NCBI GenBank assembly: GCA_913043235.1
Contig: CAJWLO010000007.1
Span: 1 to 64,000, forward strand
DNA: 64,000 nt
Direction of reading: 5' to 3'
From: an uncultured Fidelibacterota bacterium
Lineage (GTDB): Bacteria; Fidelibacterota; Marinisomatia; Marinisomatales; UBA1611
In this document: one piece after another, positions 16,430 through 25,766 of the stretch
Layout of the letters: each line of letters opens with the position of its first letter
Position numbering within the stretch: position 1 is the stretch's first letter
Program-made: the position numbers and the translations under genes
Notes under the pieces: generated by a model
Database searches by the model: none
Told to the model about the DNA's origin: nothing
Seen by the model: the letters and a program-made list of their open reading frames with translations, nothing else

Positions 16430-17587
16430 ATGTTTGTTACCGTTGTAATAGTAGTATTGTTGCTTATACATGGTTATGTTGCTTGGCGCATCATACCCAT
16501 AATAGGAATTTCTTTTTTTCAAAGTATGGTAGCGTATAGTGTTATATTTTTGTTAAGTCTGATGCCTCTACTGCCCATTCTTCTCAGAATAGGCGGAAGT
16601 GAATCAAAATTAATCGATAGGATATCATTTTTAGGGTATACTAGTCTGGGGTTTTTTACCTTATCATTTATTATTTTTATTACAAAGGATTTTATATTTC
16701 AGTTATATCCTCTAATTGAAGGTTTATTCCACACTAAACAACCGGTTGATTATTCAAAAAGAGATTTTTTGAAGAAATCTGTCAGTATAGCTATGATCGG
16801 TCTGGCTGGTACAGGAACAGGTTTTGGATTTTATTCATCCAGAAAGGGTCCAACTGTAATTAATCAGGATATCTTTTTAGAGTCTCTACCAACTGGATTT
16901 GAAAATTTTACCATTGCGCAAATTTCTGATTTACATGTAGGACCAACTATTAAACGCTCCTACGTAGAAAATGTATTTGAAAAAATTGCTTTTCAAAACC
17001 CCGATTTGATCGTTATAACGGGTGATCTTGTAGATGGATCAGTGAAATACTTAAGTCCTGAATTAGAGCCTTTTAAAGATATGATTGCGCCATATGGAAC
17101 CTATTTTGTTACAGGTAACCATGAATATTACTCTGGTGTAGAACCATGGCTTGATGAAACGGATAGGTTAGGGATGAAAAATTTGATAAATACAAATGAA
17201 ATAATTTCAAAATCCGGTGATGAAATTGCTATTGCAGGAATCACTGATCTAAATGCTCATCAAATCAACATCTCCCATAAATCTGATCCAGAGCTTGCTC
17301 TTGGTTCACTTCCAAAGGATTTAACCAAAATAGTATTAGCACATCAGCCAAATAGTATACATGCTGTCCATAAAGTTGGGGCAGATCTACAGTTATCAGG
17401 ACATACGCATGGAGGTCAGTTCTGGCCATTTACATATCCAGTAAAACTTGCAAGTACTTATCTTGCTGGGTATTATGATCATTTTGGAACTAAGATCTAT
17501 GTTAATCGTGGAACCGGGTATTGGGGTCCGCCACTGAGGATCGGTGTTCCTGCTGAAATTACAATGATTTCTTTAAAGAAGAATTAG
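16430..17587 (+). CDS. membrane-anchored metallophosphoesterase (YkuE-like)
   Basis: A 385-residue protein. Residues 1-110 hold three to four hydrophobic segments; then comes DYSKRDFLKKSVSIAMIGLA near 104-125, a Tat-like twin-basic motif before another hydrophobic stretch. The phosphoesterase domain carries the metal motifs QISDLHVG (near 163), VITGDLVDG (near 192), GNHEYYSG (near 227), LAHQPN (near 303) and SGHTHGGQFWP (near 323). Relatives act on UDP-diacylglucosamine-like or phospholipid substrates at the membrane. The catalytic domain is probably outside the cytoplasm. Confidence 0.88.
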   Translation: MFVTVVIVVLLLIHGYVAWRIIPIIGISFFQSMVAYSVIFLLSLMPLLPILLRIGGSESKLIDRISFLGYTSLGFFTLSFIIFITKDFIFQLYPLIEGLFHTKQPVDYSKRDFLKKSVSIAMIGLAGTGTGFGFYSSRKGPTVINQDIFLESLPTGFENFTIAQISDLHVGPTIKRSYVENVFEKIAFQNPDLIVITGDLVDGSVKYLSPELEPFKDMIAPYGTYFVTGNHEYYSGVEPWLDETDRLGMKNLINTNEIISKSGDEIAIAGITDLNAHQINISHKSDPELALGSLPKDLTKIVLAHQPNSIHAVHKVGADLQLSGHTHGGQFWPFTYPVKLASTYLAGYYDHFGTKIYVNRGTGYWGPPLRIGVPAEITMISLKKN

Positions 17588-17627
17588 TTTCATAGTTTTT
17601 AAATTATTTTTCTAGTAGGTTTATGTA

Positions 17628-18575
17628 ATGGAGAGAAGAGATTTTATAAAGACCGGTGCATTTGGTTTTACAATTCCAGGTTCCTTAATGAATGCTGATA
17701 AATTGAAAGCTAATATTAATCCTATAATTATTTCTACCTGGAATTTTGGTCTTCCTGCAAATGATATTGCTATGGAAGTTTTATTAAAGGGTGGAAATGC
17801 AATGGATGCCGCTGAAGCAGGGGCAAGACATGCGGAAGCCGATTCAAAAAATAGTTCAGTTGGTTTTGGTGGTCTTCCTGATGAAAATGGACATGTTACT
17901 TTAGATGCCTGTGTTATGGATTCCAGAGGTAATGCAGGATCGGTTGCTTTTTTACAAAATATTCAACATCCGGTTTCCGTTGCGCGGAAAGTTATGGAAG
18001 AAACCAAACATGTTATGCTTGTTGGAGAAGGCGCCCGTCAATTTGCAATATCCAAGGGCTTTAAAGAGACTAATCTCCTAACTGAAAAATCAAAAAAAGA
18101 ATGGAAAGCATGGCAAAAAGAACGGAGAACAATGACTCCCCATGAAACTCATGATACACTTTCTGTTTTGGCACAGGATGCAAAAGGGAATTTAGCTGGT
18201 GCTTGCACCACTAGCGGATGGGCCTATAAAATGCATGGAAGAGTGGGAGACAGTCCCATTATTGGTGCAGGTTTATATGTGGATAATGAAATTGGCAGTT
18301 CTGCGGCAACGGGTTTGGGTGAAGAGGTAATAAAAACAACGGGTAGTTTTCTTGTGGTTGAACTGATGCGCCAAGGATATTCTCCAATAGATGCTTGCAA
18401 AGAAGCTTTAGATAGAATAATTAAGTCACATAATGGTAAGCCGGATTTTCAAATTGGGTATATCGCACTTAGAAAAGATGGTAAAGTAGGCGTAGCCTGC
18501 TTAAAATGGGAATTTGAATATGCTATAGCCCGTGGAGAAGAAAATAAATTATACAAAGTCAAAGGGCTGATATAA
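17628..18575 (+). CDS. glycosylasparaginase/isoaspartyl-peptidase family Ntn-hydrolase
   Basis: A 315-residue protein. The N-terminus MERRDFIKTGAFGF has a twin-arginine-type leader, though the hydrophobic core is short. The autocleavage site is visible as MTPHETHDTLSVLAQD near residues 164-179, where Thr of HDT becomes the N-terminal nucleophile; GRVGDSPIIGAGLYVD and SAATGLGEE near 204-232 are the substrate loops of N4-(beta-GlcNAc)-asparaginase. It would act on GlcNAc-Asn or isoaspartyl compounds, probably in the periplasm. Confidence 0.9.
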   Translation: MERRDFIKTGAFGFTIPGSLMNADKLKANINPIIISTWNFGLPANDIAMEVLLKGGNAMDAAEAGARHAEADSKNSSVGFGGLPDENGHVTLDACVMDSRGNAGSVAFLQNIQHPVSVARKVMEETKHVMLVGEGARQFAISKGFKETNLLTEKSKKEWKAWQKERRTMTPHETHDTLSVLAQDAKGNLAGACTTSGWAYKMHGRVGDSPIIGAGLYVDNEIGSSAATGLGEEVIKTTGSFLVVELMRQGYSPIDACKEALDRIIKSHNGKPDFQIGYIALRKDGKVGVACLKWEFEYAIARGEENKLYKVKGLI

Positions 18576-18653
18576 ATAGAATCTTTGAATCCTTTACGAG
18601 TCGATTTGTTTCTATTACAATATTGATATTAAAATTTCCCCGTTATAAGGTTT

Positions 18654-19424
18654 TTAATCCAGTGTAATAGAGTTGAAAGTTTTATTTTCCCCATTCATCT
18701 TTGTAACCGCCTCACCTGAAGAATTCAGTCCTAAAAATAAACCAAAAAGTTTTTCCCCGTTATACGTAAAAGAAATTTCTTCGTTCATGTGTCCACAATA
18801 AAATTCCCAGTTCTTAATTAATTCCATTTTATCTTTTTTAAATTTTCTTAATTCCATCTCAAATGTATTTAAGAATTTTGAGATGATCAGTTCCCTTTGC
18901 TGGATTTCACCAGTTTCTATGAAAAGTGATGTTGCCGTTTGATGCAAATATTCGGGTAAATCTTCAATTGTTTCATTCACATTAATACCCAAACCAATAA
19001 CGATATATTTAACTTCATTACTGGAAATACGGCTCTCACAGAGAATACCGCCAATCTTTTTACTGCTTACCATTAGGTCATTGGGCCATTTTAACTTTGG
19101 TACAACACCATGTGAACAGAGTGATTTTACAGTAGCTACTCCAGTAATCAGTGGTAGAAACAATGTATTCTCCTTGGATAAGGGATTGTCCAATATCAGA
19201 GATACAGCCATCCCCTTTTCAGTACCCATAAACCAGTTATTATTTCGCCTTCCTTTTCCCAGACGTTGGTTATCTGTAACCACCAGCATACCATGAGTTG
19301 CTTCATTATAAGCAATTAGTTCCGAGGCCTTTTGGTTTGTGGAATTCAGCTGAGAATAGTATTTAATTTGTTGGCCTATCATTACTGTTTGAAGATTTGA
19401 TTTTATCAATTTTGGTAACATCAT
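18654..19424 (-). CDS. birA: biotin-[acetyl-CoA-carboxylase] ligase, no HTH domain
   Basis: Attaches biotin to carboxyl-carrier proteins. About 256 residues: LNSTNQKASELI near the start, the biotinyl-AMP loop QRLGKGRRNNNWF near residue 55 (GRGRRGR variant), and LKWPNDLMVSSKKIGGIL near 105. The frame is open further upstream to 19640, but that part is antisense-free overlap with the PAP2-like gene, so I start at the ATG at 19424, two bases after that gene's stop. It lacks the N-terminal HTH of E. coli BirA and would not repress transcription. It is downstream of methylmalonyl-CoA mutase, consistent with a propionyl-CoA carboxylation context. Confidence 0.92.
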   Translation of the reverse strand: MMLPKLIKSNLQTVMIGQQIKYYSQLNSTNQKASELIAYNEATHGMLVVTDNQRLGKGRRNNNWFMGTEKGMAVSLILDNPLSKENTLFLPLITGVATVKSLCSHGVVPKLKWPNDLMVSSKKIGGILCESRISSNEVKYIVIGLGINVNETIEDLPEYLHQTATSLFIETGEIQQRELIISKFLNTFEMELRKFKKDKMELIKNWEFYCGHMNEEISFTYNGEKLFGLFLGLNSSGEAVTKMNGENKTFNSITLD

Positions 19425-19426
19425 GT

Positions 19427-20005
19427 TCAAAGGAAAAGATACTTCAGTTGCAGGTAGGTAAAATTTATACTGATGATTAGACCGATAAATACTTGTGCAA
19501 TAGTATGTTTTTTTAGTAAAACCCTGGCTGTACAGACTGCAATAACTGCTAAGGTCATAATAACTGGAACTTGAATTCCATAGAGCCATAATGCGGTCAC
19601 TGGACCACCGACACCAATAGCATGGATTGAAATTTTCCACTTTTTTGTAATGAACCAGACAAGAAAAGTGTTAATAGCGTAACAGAACATGAGACCTTGA
19701 ATAATAGGTTCAGTATCTATAATCATTAATAAAATAAAACCAACAGCACAATAAATCGTACCCAGCACCAATGGCTGAATTCGCTCTTCTCGCTTAGATG
19801 CATCTAGGTCTGAGATTCTTTCTTGGCTTTTCAGGTATAAAACAGTGATGATTGAAAGAGCTGTGCTAAAGAAAAAAGAAATAAAAAAGGTAAGATGAAG
19901 ATTCTCGTTTTCCGCTGGATCTGCATAGATTAATATTCCAAAAGATACTGGTGCCACCATCATAGGATGGAGAACTAGGGAAACGACGGATGCGACTTTG
20001 ATCAA
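19427..20005 (-). CDS. PAP2-like integral membrane protein
   Basis: A 192-residue protein with five to six predicted membrane segments. KREERIQPLVLG near 70, KISIHAIGVGG near 122 and ARVLLKKHTIAQVFIG near 160 correspond to degenerate phosphatidic-acid-phosphatase motifs 1-3, as in a Bacteroidetes-type PAP2 subgroup. It lies between the mutase and birA with gaps of six and two bases. Lipid or undecaprenyl phosphate hydrolysis is possible but not shown. Confidence 0.65.
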   Translation of the reverse strand: MIKVASVVSLVLHPMMVAPVSFGILIYADPAENENLHLTFFISFFFSTALSIITVLYLKSQERISDLDASKREERIQPLVLGTIYCAVGFILLMIIDTEPIIQGLMFCYAINTFLVWFITKKWKISIHAIGVGGPVTALWLYGIQVPVIMTLAVIAVCTARVLLKKHTIAQVFIGLIISINFTYLQLKYLFL

Positions 20006-20011
20006 AGTGAA

Positions 20012-21505
20012 TTAATGATCTTTGTATTCGCCAAAAACCTTACGAAGTGTATCTGCAATTTCTCCAAGTGTGCAGTTGCTTTTTCCACAGGAAATCAACG
20101 AAGGCATGATATTGTTGTTAGACTGAGCAACCTTTTTTAATTGACCAAGTTGATTTTTAACCAGATCATTATTTCTGGACTCCTTTAGCGTTATTACAGA
20201 TTCAACCTGTTTTTTAACTTTATTATCATCAATTTTGAAAATATTTGGCTCAATGTTGTTTTTGTCTTCAAATTTGTTTACGCCGACTATAATCTGTTTT
20301 TTTGAATCCAAGTCCTTTTGGTATTCATAGGAACTTCTGGCAATTTCGTTTTGGATCCACCCCTTTTGGATTGATGCAACCGTACCGCCCATTCCATCAA
20401 TCCTTTCAATGATTTTGAATGATTCAGTCACAAAATCATTTGTTAATTCTTCAATGACGTAGCTACCACCAAAGGGATCAGGATGATTGGGAATTTCGCT
20501 CTCATGAGCAATGATTTGTTGAGTTCTTAGAGCAAGCTTTACTGCCTCATCTGTGGGAAGCCCTAGGGCTTCATCGCAGCTATTTGTGTGGAGGGACTGT
20601 GTTCCGCCCAAAACCGCCGACAATGCTTGAATGGTAGTTCGAACTACATTATTGTCAATATTAGTTGCAGTTAGTGTGGAACCGCCGGTTTGGGTATGGA
20701 AACGGCATTTTAGTGCTTTTTTATCCGTAACACCAAATCGGTCTTTCATGATAGTAGCCCAGATTTTTCGGGCAGCACGGAACTTTGCGATCTCAGTTAA
20801 AAAGCCATTATGGGCATTGAAAAAAAAAGATATCTGTCTACCAAATTTATTGGGATTGAGCCCTTTGTCTATAGCTGCCTGCAAATAGGCAATTGCATTG
20901 GCAAAGGTAAAGGCCAGTTCCTGCACTGCAGAACTACCTGCTTCCCGGATATGATAACCGGAAATGGAAATGGTATTCCAGTGTGGCATGTGAGTATCGC
21001 AAAATTCGAATATATCTGTGATTAGACGTAAAGACGGCTCTGGAGGATAAATATAGGTTCCTCGGGCAATATATTCTTTTAGTATGTCATTCTGGATTGT
21101 GCCATTTAATTGTTTCAGTGATAGCCTTTGTTTTTCTGCTACGGCAATGTAAAAAGCCAGTAGAATCGCTGCTGTAGAATTAATGGTCATTGATGTGGAT
21201 ACTTTATCCAGTGATATGCCATCCAGCAAAATCTCCATATTTTGTAGTGTGGATATAGGTACGCCAACTTTGCCTACTTCACCTTCAGACATAGAGTGGT
21301 TAGAATCATAACCGATCTGGGTAGGTAGATCAAAAGCTATAGATAAACCCGTGACACCATTTTCAAGTAGATATTTATACCTATTATTTGATTCTTCAGC
21401 AGAAGTGAATCCGGAATATTGACGCATGGTCCATAAACGCTGGCGATACATATTCTTATGAATACCCCGTATATAAGGAAATTGACCTGGTTTATCTGGG
21501 CTCAC
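20012..21505 (-). CDS. methylmalonyl-CoA mutase, catalytic domain only
   Basis: A 497-residue TIM-barrel domain with RQRLWTMRQYSGF near residue 22, GLSIAFDLPTQIGYDS near 54, KCRFHTQTGGSTLTA near 278 and LGGTQSLHTNSCDEALGLP near 309. It ends with a short tail, with no C-terminal B12-binding DxHxxG domain, so it needs a separate small subunit as in archaeal-type mutases; none is in the window. It begins with GTG inside the stop codon of the TerB-DnaJ gene (GTGA, four-base overlap) and lacks the first 20-30 residues usual for the family. The reaction is methylmalonyl-CoA to succinyl-CoA. Confidence 0.9.
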   Translation of the reverse strand: MSPDKPGQFPYIRGIHKNMYRQRLWTMRQYSGFTSAEESNNRYKYLLENGVTGLSIAFDLPTQIGYDSNHSMSEGEVGKVGVPISTLQNMEILLDGISLDKVSTSMTINSTAAILLAFYIAVAEKQRLSLKQLNGTIQNDILKEYIARGTYIYPPEPSLRLITDIFEFCDTHMPHWNTISISGYHIREAGSSAVQELAFTFANAIAYLQAAIDKGLNPNKFGRQISFFFNAHNGFLTEIAKFRAARKIWATIMKDRFGVTDKKALKCRFHTQTGGSTLTATNIDNNVVRTTIQALSAVLGGTQSLHTNSCDEALGLPTDEAVKLALRTQQIIAHESEIPNHPDPFGGSYVIEELTNDFVTESFKIIERIDGMGGTVASIQKGWIQNEIARSSYEYQKDLDSKKQIIVGVNKFEDKNNIEPNIFKIDDNKVKKQVESVITLKESRNNDLVKNQLGQLKKVAQSNNNIMPSLISCGKSNCTLGEIADTLRKVFGEYKDH

Positions 21506-22245
21506 TTAAGGCCTCTTTCTTTTTTAATTGTTTGATAAGAATTATTAACAGACTTGAACTTTTCCTCAGCAACCTTTTGAAGATCCTTGCCTAGATGTGA
21601 AACTTTGTCCGGATGATATTTATTGGCCATTTTACGGTAGGCTTTTTTAACATCCTGATCAGAAACAGTTGAATCGATCTCCAGAATCGTATATGCGGAA
21701 GAAGAATCGCCTATAAACATGGCTTTAATTGATTTATAATCAGATTGATTGATATTCAGGTAGTTAGCTATAGTATGAATGACTCGGACCTCTTCAGGAT
21801 GAACTTCACCATCTGAAGCCGAAAGGCCGAATAAAATATGAATTATTTCTAGCCGACTGGGATGATCCATGGATCTCTGGATCTGTCGGCAAACATCTTT
21901 CAAGGCATATTCCTGTTGCAGAATATCTTTCAGCAAAACCATGAATTCCTGTGTTTGCCTGATAGTAAATTGCTGCCTTAAAAACTGTTTTACATAATCG
22001 AGTTCAGATTTTAACAATTTATTATCTGCTTTCATTACTTTTGCAAAAAGTACAAGCAGTGATACAATGAAGTCTCCAGGTTTTGTACGGGGGTAATTTT
22101 GATGCTGGAAGGCGTCAGTCTGGCCCCAACCTTGTCTGGTATTCCTCTCATCCATGGACGCGATAGCATAACCAACAATAGCTCCAATAGGGCCGCCTAG
22201 AACCCATCCCATACTGCCCCATAATAATTTTTTCCCAATAGTCAT
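21502..22245 (-). CDS. DjlA-like TerB and J-domain protein
   Basis: A 247-residue protein. Residues 1-30 form a Gly-rich hydrophobic segment (GSMGWVLGGPIGAIVGYAIA) that could be a membrane anchor, residues about 55-165 are a TerB-like helical domain (acidic, FGLSASDGEVHPEE), and the C-terminal 65 residues are a J domain with the HPD motif in KYHPDKVSHL. It would recruit DnaK. Its stop overlaps the GTG of the mutase gene, which is probably just operon packing. Confidence 0.85.
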   Translation of the reverse strand: MTIGKKLLWGSMGWVLGGPIGAIVGYAIASMDERNTRQGWGQTDAFQHQNYPRTKPGDFIVSLLVLFAKVMKADNKLLKSELDYVKQFLRQQFTIRQTQEFMVLLKDILQQEYALKDVCRQIQRSMDHPSRLEIIHILFGLSASDGEVHPEEVRVIHTIANYLNINQSDYKSIKAMFIGDSSSAYTILEIDSTVSDQDVKKAYRKMANKYHPDKVSHLGKDLQKVAEEKFKSVNNSYQTIKKERGLK

Positions 22246-22366
22246 TGAATATCGTACCTAAAAAATTATTTAAAAAATAAACAACATAAATGTTCCTGAA
22301 TTTATCCTGCTTAAGTAAAACCTTCACAGGAGTTTTAACCTGTATGATCTCTGGGTATATTCCAGT

Positions 22367-22906
22367 ATGGATATCCCATGGCGATTTAAATGTCTTATGG
22401 TCTGGAACTCCTTTAAAAAGACATTTGTAAAAAATGATCACAAAATTAGGATTACCAAAGATGGGACTGGTGCAGATGCTATCCTTTTCCTGCTTCCAGC
22501 CGATCCAGTAAATGCTCAAATTTCAGCTTATTTTGTGAAGCGTGACTTGGGAATTGAAACTAAAACAATTCGTTATGTGGTTCATAAAAGTGGATTATCA
22601 TTTTATCCTGAGCAACTAAAGCCAAGTATTATCACTTATAATGACGCAGACCTAAACTGGTGGGGGGCCATTAATAATCGATCCGTTCTTGATCAGATTA
22701 AATCCTTTCGCTACGATGCCATGGTTGACTTGAATCAGGAATTTCAGTCGCCTATGGCCACACTGATATTAGAACTGGAAATACCGATCAAGATTGGGTT
22801 TCAATCTGATATTTCTGATAAATTATATTCCCTTATCATACAAAGATCGGATTCTGGTTTTTTCGAGAATAATTATCATACAATTGAAAAAATATTGGGT
22901 TTATAA
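22367..22906 (+). CDS. unknown protein resembling DUF6913 / GT9-like fragments
   Basis: A 179-residue protein without signal peptide. It has an alternating alpha/beta pattern (ADAILFLLPADPVNAQ; SFRYDAMVDLNQEF; EIPIKIGFQSDISDKLY). The end, where a predicted strand is followed by KIGFxS and KLYSLII, recalls a Bacteroidetes family (DUF6913) related in look to glycosyltransferase family 9 N-domains. It is divergent from the TerB-DnaJ gene across 121 bases. I cannot assign a function. Confidence 0.5.
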   Translation: MDIPWRFKCLMVWNSFKKTFVKNDHKIRITKDGTGADAILFLLPADPVNAQISAYFVKRDLGIETKTIRYVVHKSGLSFYPEQLKPSIITYNDADLNWWGAINNRSVLDQIKSFRYDAMVDLNQEFQSPMATLILELEIPIKIGFQSDISDKLYSLIIQRSDSGFFENNYHTIEKILGL

Positions 22907-23126
22907 ATAAATACTATTGTTTTTGATAATGATCATGTTCTGACTTTTTAATATTTACTGCTTATAGTTGGTATTTAATACGAATATAAAACCTTATTTT
23001 GGACAATATACTTAAAATTTATTTTGGTTCACCCATTTAGAAAATAGGGTTTAAAAAATAAGTATAGTTTTAATTATTATAGAGGATTCAATAATAAAAA
23101 ACCATACTTTTATCTTGGCAAAGTAG

Positions 23127-23155
23127 TTGACGACGAGAAATCTGGCAACTATATT
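23127..23155 (+). promoter_or_regulatory. sigma-70-type promoter for the zinc-ribbon gene
   Basis: TTGACG (23127-23132) and TATATT (23150-23155) are separated by exactly 17 bases and lie about 27 bases before the ATG at 23183. An AGGGAAA ribosome-binding site precedes the start. This is one of the clearest consensus promoters in the window. Confidence 0.7.
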
Positions 23156-23182
23156 AACCGCCGATTTTAAAGGGAAATATAA

Positions 23183-23578
23183 ATGCTTGAAGGCTTAATC
23201 TGTCCGGCCTGTGAAAATACAATCGAAGAAATTGATCTGAAAGATTCTCTTAAATGTACCAATTGCAAAACAGATCTCAAGGATAGAAAGTATCTTGACT
23301 TCCTAGAGTTTCTCATGGCAAATGGTATAGTTGAAAATCTAGATTTTTTTGACCAGGATGTGTATCGTGATGATGTAGATGATCTGGATCAAACAAAAGA
23401 AGAAGAAGGCGATCCCAGTGAATATGAAAAGAAAAAAGATGTTTTCAATATTTATGAAAACGAATTATTTCCCAAGAATGTCGAAGAGGATCAAACAGAA
23501 GGATATACAGAGTTTGAAGGTATTAATGATGACTGGGAGGAATTCAATGAGCGTACTTTTGAAAAAAAATCTAAATAA
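23183..23578 (+). CDS. acidic zinc-ribbon protein of unknown function
   Basis: A 131-residue protein. Residues 7-33 form a CPAC/CTNC zinc ribbon; the remainder is strongly acidic (about a third Asp and Glu) and probably largely disordered. It is preceded by a near-consensus promoter and followed after 11 bases by a DUF3467 gene. Such small zinc-ribbon plus acidic-tail proteins often bind nucleic-acid machinery, but I see nothing more specific. Confidence 0.75.
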   Translation: MLEGLICPACENTIEEIDLKDSLKCTNCKTDLKDRKYLDFLEFLMANGIVENLDFFDQDVYRDDVDDLDQTKEEEGDPSEYEKKKDVFNIYENELFPKNVEEDQTEGYTEFEGINDDWEEFNERTFEKKSK

Positions 23579-23589
23579 ATAAAAATAAT

Positions 23590-23916
23590 ATGGATAATAA
23601 AAAGAAAAATGTACAGCAGATTAATATTGAACTTGATGAAAAAGTAAGCTCCGGCGAATATGCAAATTTTGTTGTTGTGACCCATTCACCTGCTGAATTC
23701 GTGCTAGACTTTACTCGTATACTCCCTGGTGTCCCAAAAGCAAAAGTTCATTCTAGGATTGTGATGGCGCCACCTCATGCCAAAGCATTCCTAGGTGCAC
23801 TGAATGAAAATATAAAAAAGTTCGAATCTAAGCATGGAGAAATAAACCATCCCAAGCAGGATGACGGTTTCTCAGACTTTGGGGTAAAACCGCCAAAGGA
23901 CGTACTGCCCAACTAG
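23590..23916 (+). CDS. DUF3467 family protein
   Basis: A 108-residue protein that matches DUF3467 in order: an N-terminal strand QQINIELDEKVSSGEYANF, then THSPAEFVLDFTRILPG near residue 34 and KVHSRIVMAPPHAKAFLGAL near 53. It is a small conserved bacterial protein of unknown function. It shares a transcript with the zinc-ribbon gene and ends four bases inside the converging PAP2 gene. Confidence 0.85.
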   Translation: MDNKKKNVQQINIELDEKVSSGEYANFVVVTHSPAEFVLDFTRILPGVPKAKVHSRIVMAPPHAKAFLGALNENIKKFESKHGEINHPKQDDGFSDFGVKPPKDVLPN

Positions 23917-24512
23917 ATCATATTTGGAGGTTCACTTTCATACCAAACCCAGGTTTGACCTCGCTTCAGTTCTTTCATTTTCAGAATCACCCATAAGGTC
24001 AGTGTAAACCATCCAATTGCATAGCCAAAAATTGACCCAACGATCACATCTCCTGGATAATGTACCCCGATATAAACACGTGAAAAGGCAATAATGAAAG
24101 CTAGACTGAATAAAGGCAGTTTAGCTTTTTCATAAAAATAGGATAGAATTACACTTAATGCAAAAACGTTTGCGGCATGATTGGAAGGCATACTCCATTT
24201 ACCGCCCTTTGAAACCAATAAATTCAAACCATCTAGGTTAAGGTGGGAAGGTCTGATTCTTTCAAAAAACGGTTTTAATATCTGGGCACAAATTGAATCT
24301 GTTATGGCAAGTGTTATAATCAGTAAAACTAAAGTTATCCTGCCGCGTTTTCCTGCTTTAAAACCTAGAAAATAAATCAAAAAAAGAGTAGGTATAATCC
24401 AGTTATTTTGTTCAGTAATGATAGGCATTATCCAATCCAAGATTGGGTTAGATAAATATTTATGAGCCCAGAGCAAAAGAGACTCATCCAGATTAGAAAC
24501 CATTTGAAACAT
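23913..24512 (-). CDS. PAP2 family membrane phosphatase
   Basis: A 199-residue protein with five membrane segments and the three acid-phosphatase motifs: KPFFERIRPS near 83, SMPSNHAAN near 107, and SRVYIGVHYPGDV near 144. Likely substrates are undecaprenyl pyrophosphate or phosphatidic acid. It converges on the DUF3467 gene with a four-base overlap of stops, so no terminator separates them. Confidence 0.9.
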   Translation of the reverse strand: MFQMVSNLDESLLLWAHKYLSNPILDWIMPIITEQNNWIIPTLFLIYFLGFKAGKRGRITLVLLIITLAITDSICAQILKPFFERIRPSHLNLDGLNLLVSKGGKWSMPSNHAANVFALSVILSYFYEKAKLPLFSLAFIIAFSRVYIGVHYPGDVIVGSIFGYAIGWFTLTLWVILKMKELKRGQTWVWYESEPPNMI

Positions 24513-24531
24513 AAGATTTATAGTCTTAAAA

Positions 24532-25521
24532 CTACAACTCTAATACTACTCGCCCAGTCTGTCTACCGGAAAGAATTTTATTAATTTCGGGAATAATACC
24601 ATCTAGATTAACTGTATGACACATTTTATCCAGCCCATTCATTTTCCATACTTTAGAGAAATGGTCCCATATTTCTGCTTTTTTTTGTAAAGGCTGTTCT
24701 GCGGAATCAATTCCAATGAGACTGTTACCCCTTAGAATAAAAGGAAAAACTGAGCCATTAAAACTAGGGCTTTCAACCAGTCCACAGCAGGTAACCATTC
24801 CACCATATTTCATGCTAGCAAGGATTGCGGACAAAAGATCACCTCCAGCAACATCAACTGCAATATCCCACACACCTTTGCCTATAGGTCCTCGAACGGA
24901 TTCTAAAAACTCTGTTCTTGATATGATTTTATGTGCTCCAATATTTCTTAAAAAACTGGATGCATCAATTTTACCTGTCAGAGCTGTTACTTTTGCTCCA
25001 AGGTGGGCTAAAAGTTTCACAGCCATACAGCCAACCCCACCAGTGGCACCACTAACCACAGCATTCATCCCACTGATACCTGATTTTTCATCCAATGCTT
25101 TGACACATAAGCCTGCCGTTAGTCCTGCAGTACCAATGATCATGGATTCTTTTGCTGTAAGATTATTTGGGCGTTTAATAGCCCAGCCCTCAGGTACTCG
25201 GATATATTCTCCGAATCCACCAGCAGTATTCATTCCCAGGTCATAGCCAGTAACTATAACGGGCATTCCTACTGAAAAATTAGGGCTAGATGATTCTTCT
25301 ATAATCCCAGCAGCATCGATGCCAGGCGTATGTGGATATTGTCGGGTTACACCTTTATTTCCGATAGCTGAAAGGGCATCTTTATAATTAAGAGATGAAT
25401 ATTCTACTCGAACTAATAGTTCACCATTAGGTAAATGATCTACTAATTTTTCCTTAACATTGTTTTCAAATGATCCATCTTTTTTTTGCGATGTTATTAA
25501 TGCTTTAAAATTTTTCCCCAA
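24532..25521 (-). CDS. acuI: acryloyl-CoA reductase (AcuI/YhdH type)
   Basis: A 329-residue medium-chain dehydrogenase/reductase. YSSLNYKDALSAIGNKGVTR near residue 41 and the NADPH motif VSGATGGVGCMAVKLLAHLG near 157 identify the YhdH/AcuI group, which reduces acryloyl-CoA to propionyl-CoA. No zinc ligands of alcohol dehydrogenases are present. A propionyl-CoA product would feed the mutase at 20-21.5 kb. It is separated from the acyl-CoA dehydrogenase cluster by about 245 bases, so it may have its own promoter. Confidence 0.88.
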   Translation of the reverse strand: MGKNFKALITSQKKDGSFENNVKEKLVDHLPNGELLVRVEYSSLNYKDALSAIGNKGVTRQYPHTPGIDAAGIIEESSSPNFSVGMPVIVTGYDLGMNTAGGFGEYIRVPEGWAIKRPNNLTAKESMIIGTAGLTAGLCVKALDEKSGISGMNAVVSGATGGVGCMAVKLLAHLGAKVTALTGKIDASSFLRNIGAHKIISRTEFLESVRGPIGKGVWDIAVDVAGGDLLSAILASMKYGGMVTCCGLVESPSFNGSVFPFILRGNSLIGIDSAEQPLQKKAEIWDHFSKVWKMNGLDKMCHTVNLDGIIPEINKILSGRQTGRVVLEL

Positions 25522-25766
25522 TTTTTTTCTCTCATTATTAATGTTGTTTATTATTTTATTAATTATGTTTCTAAAATATATTTGGTTTTAACCTGTTTAA
25601 AATATTCAATCCATATTCCGAATGCTTTCTAAAGTTTCAGTTTCTAATTTTTCCATAAAAACTATTTAATAAATAATATTTACCTGCATTAATCAATTTA
25701 TCTGATACTTGGATATGTAAGGCTTCACCAATTTTTTAACTATATCTTTATTTTTACTACTTTCAT

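Noticed and set aside
19424-19640. N-terminal extension of birA as open frame
   Set aside because: The upstream frame gives a Ser/Tyr/Cys-rich stretch inside the PAP2-like gene. BirA homology begins only after the ATG pair at 19419-19424.
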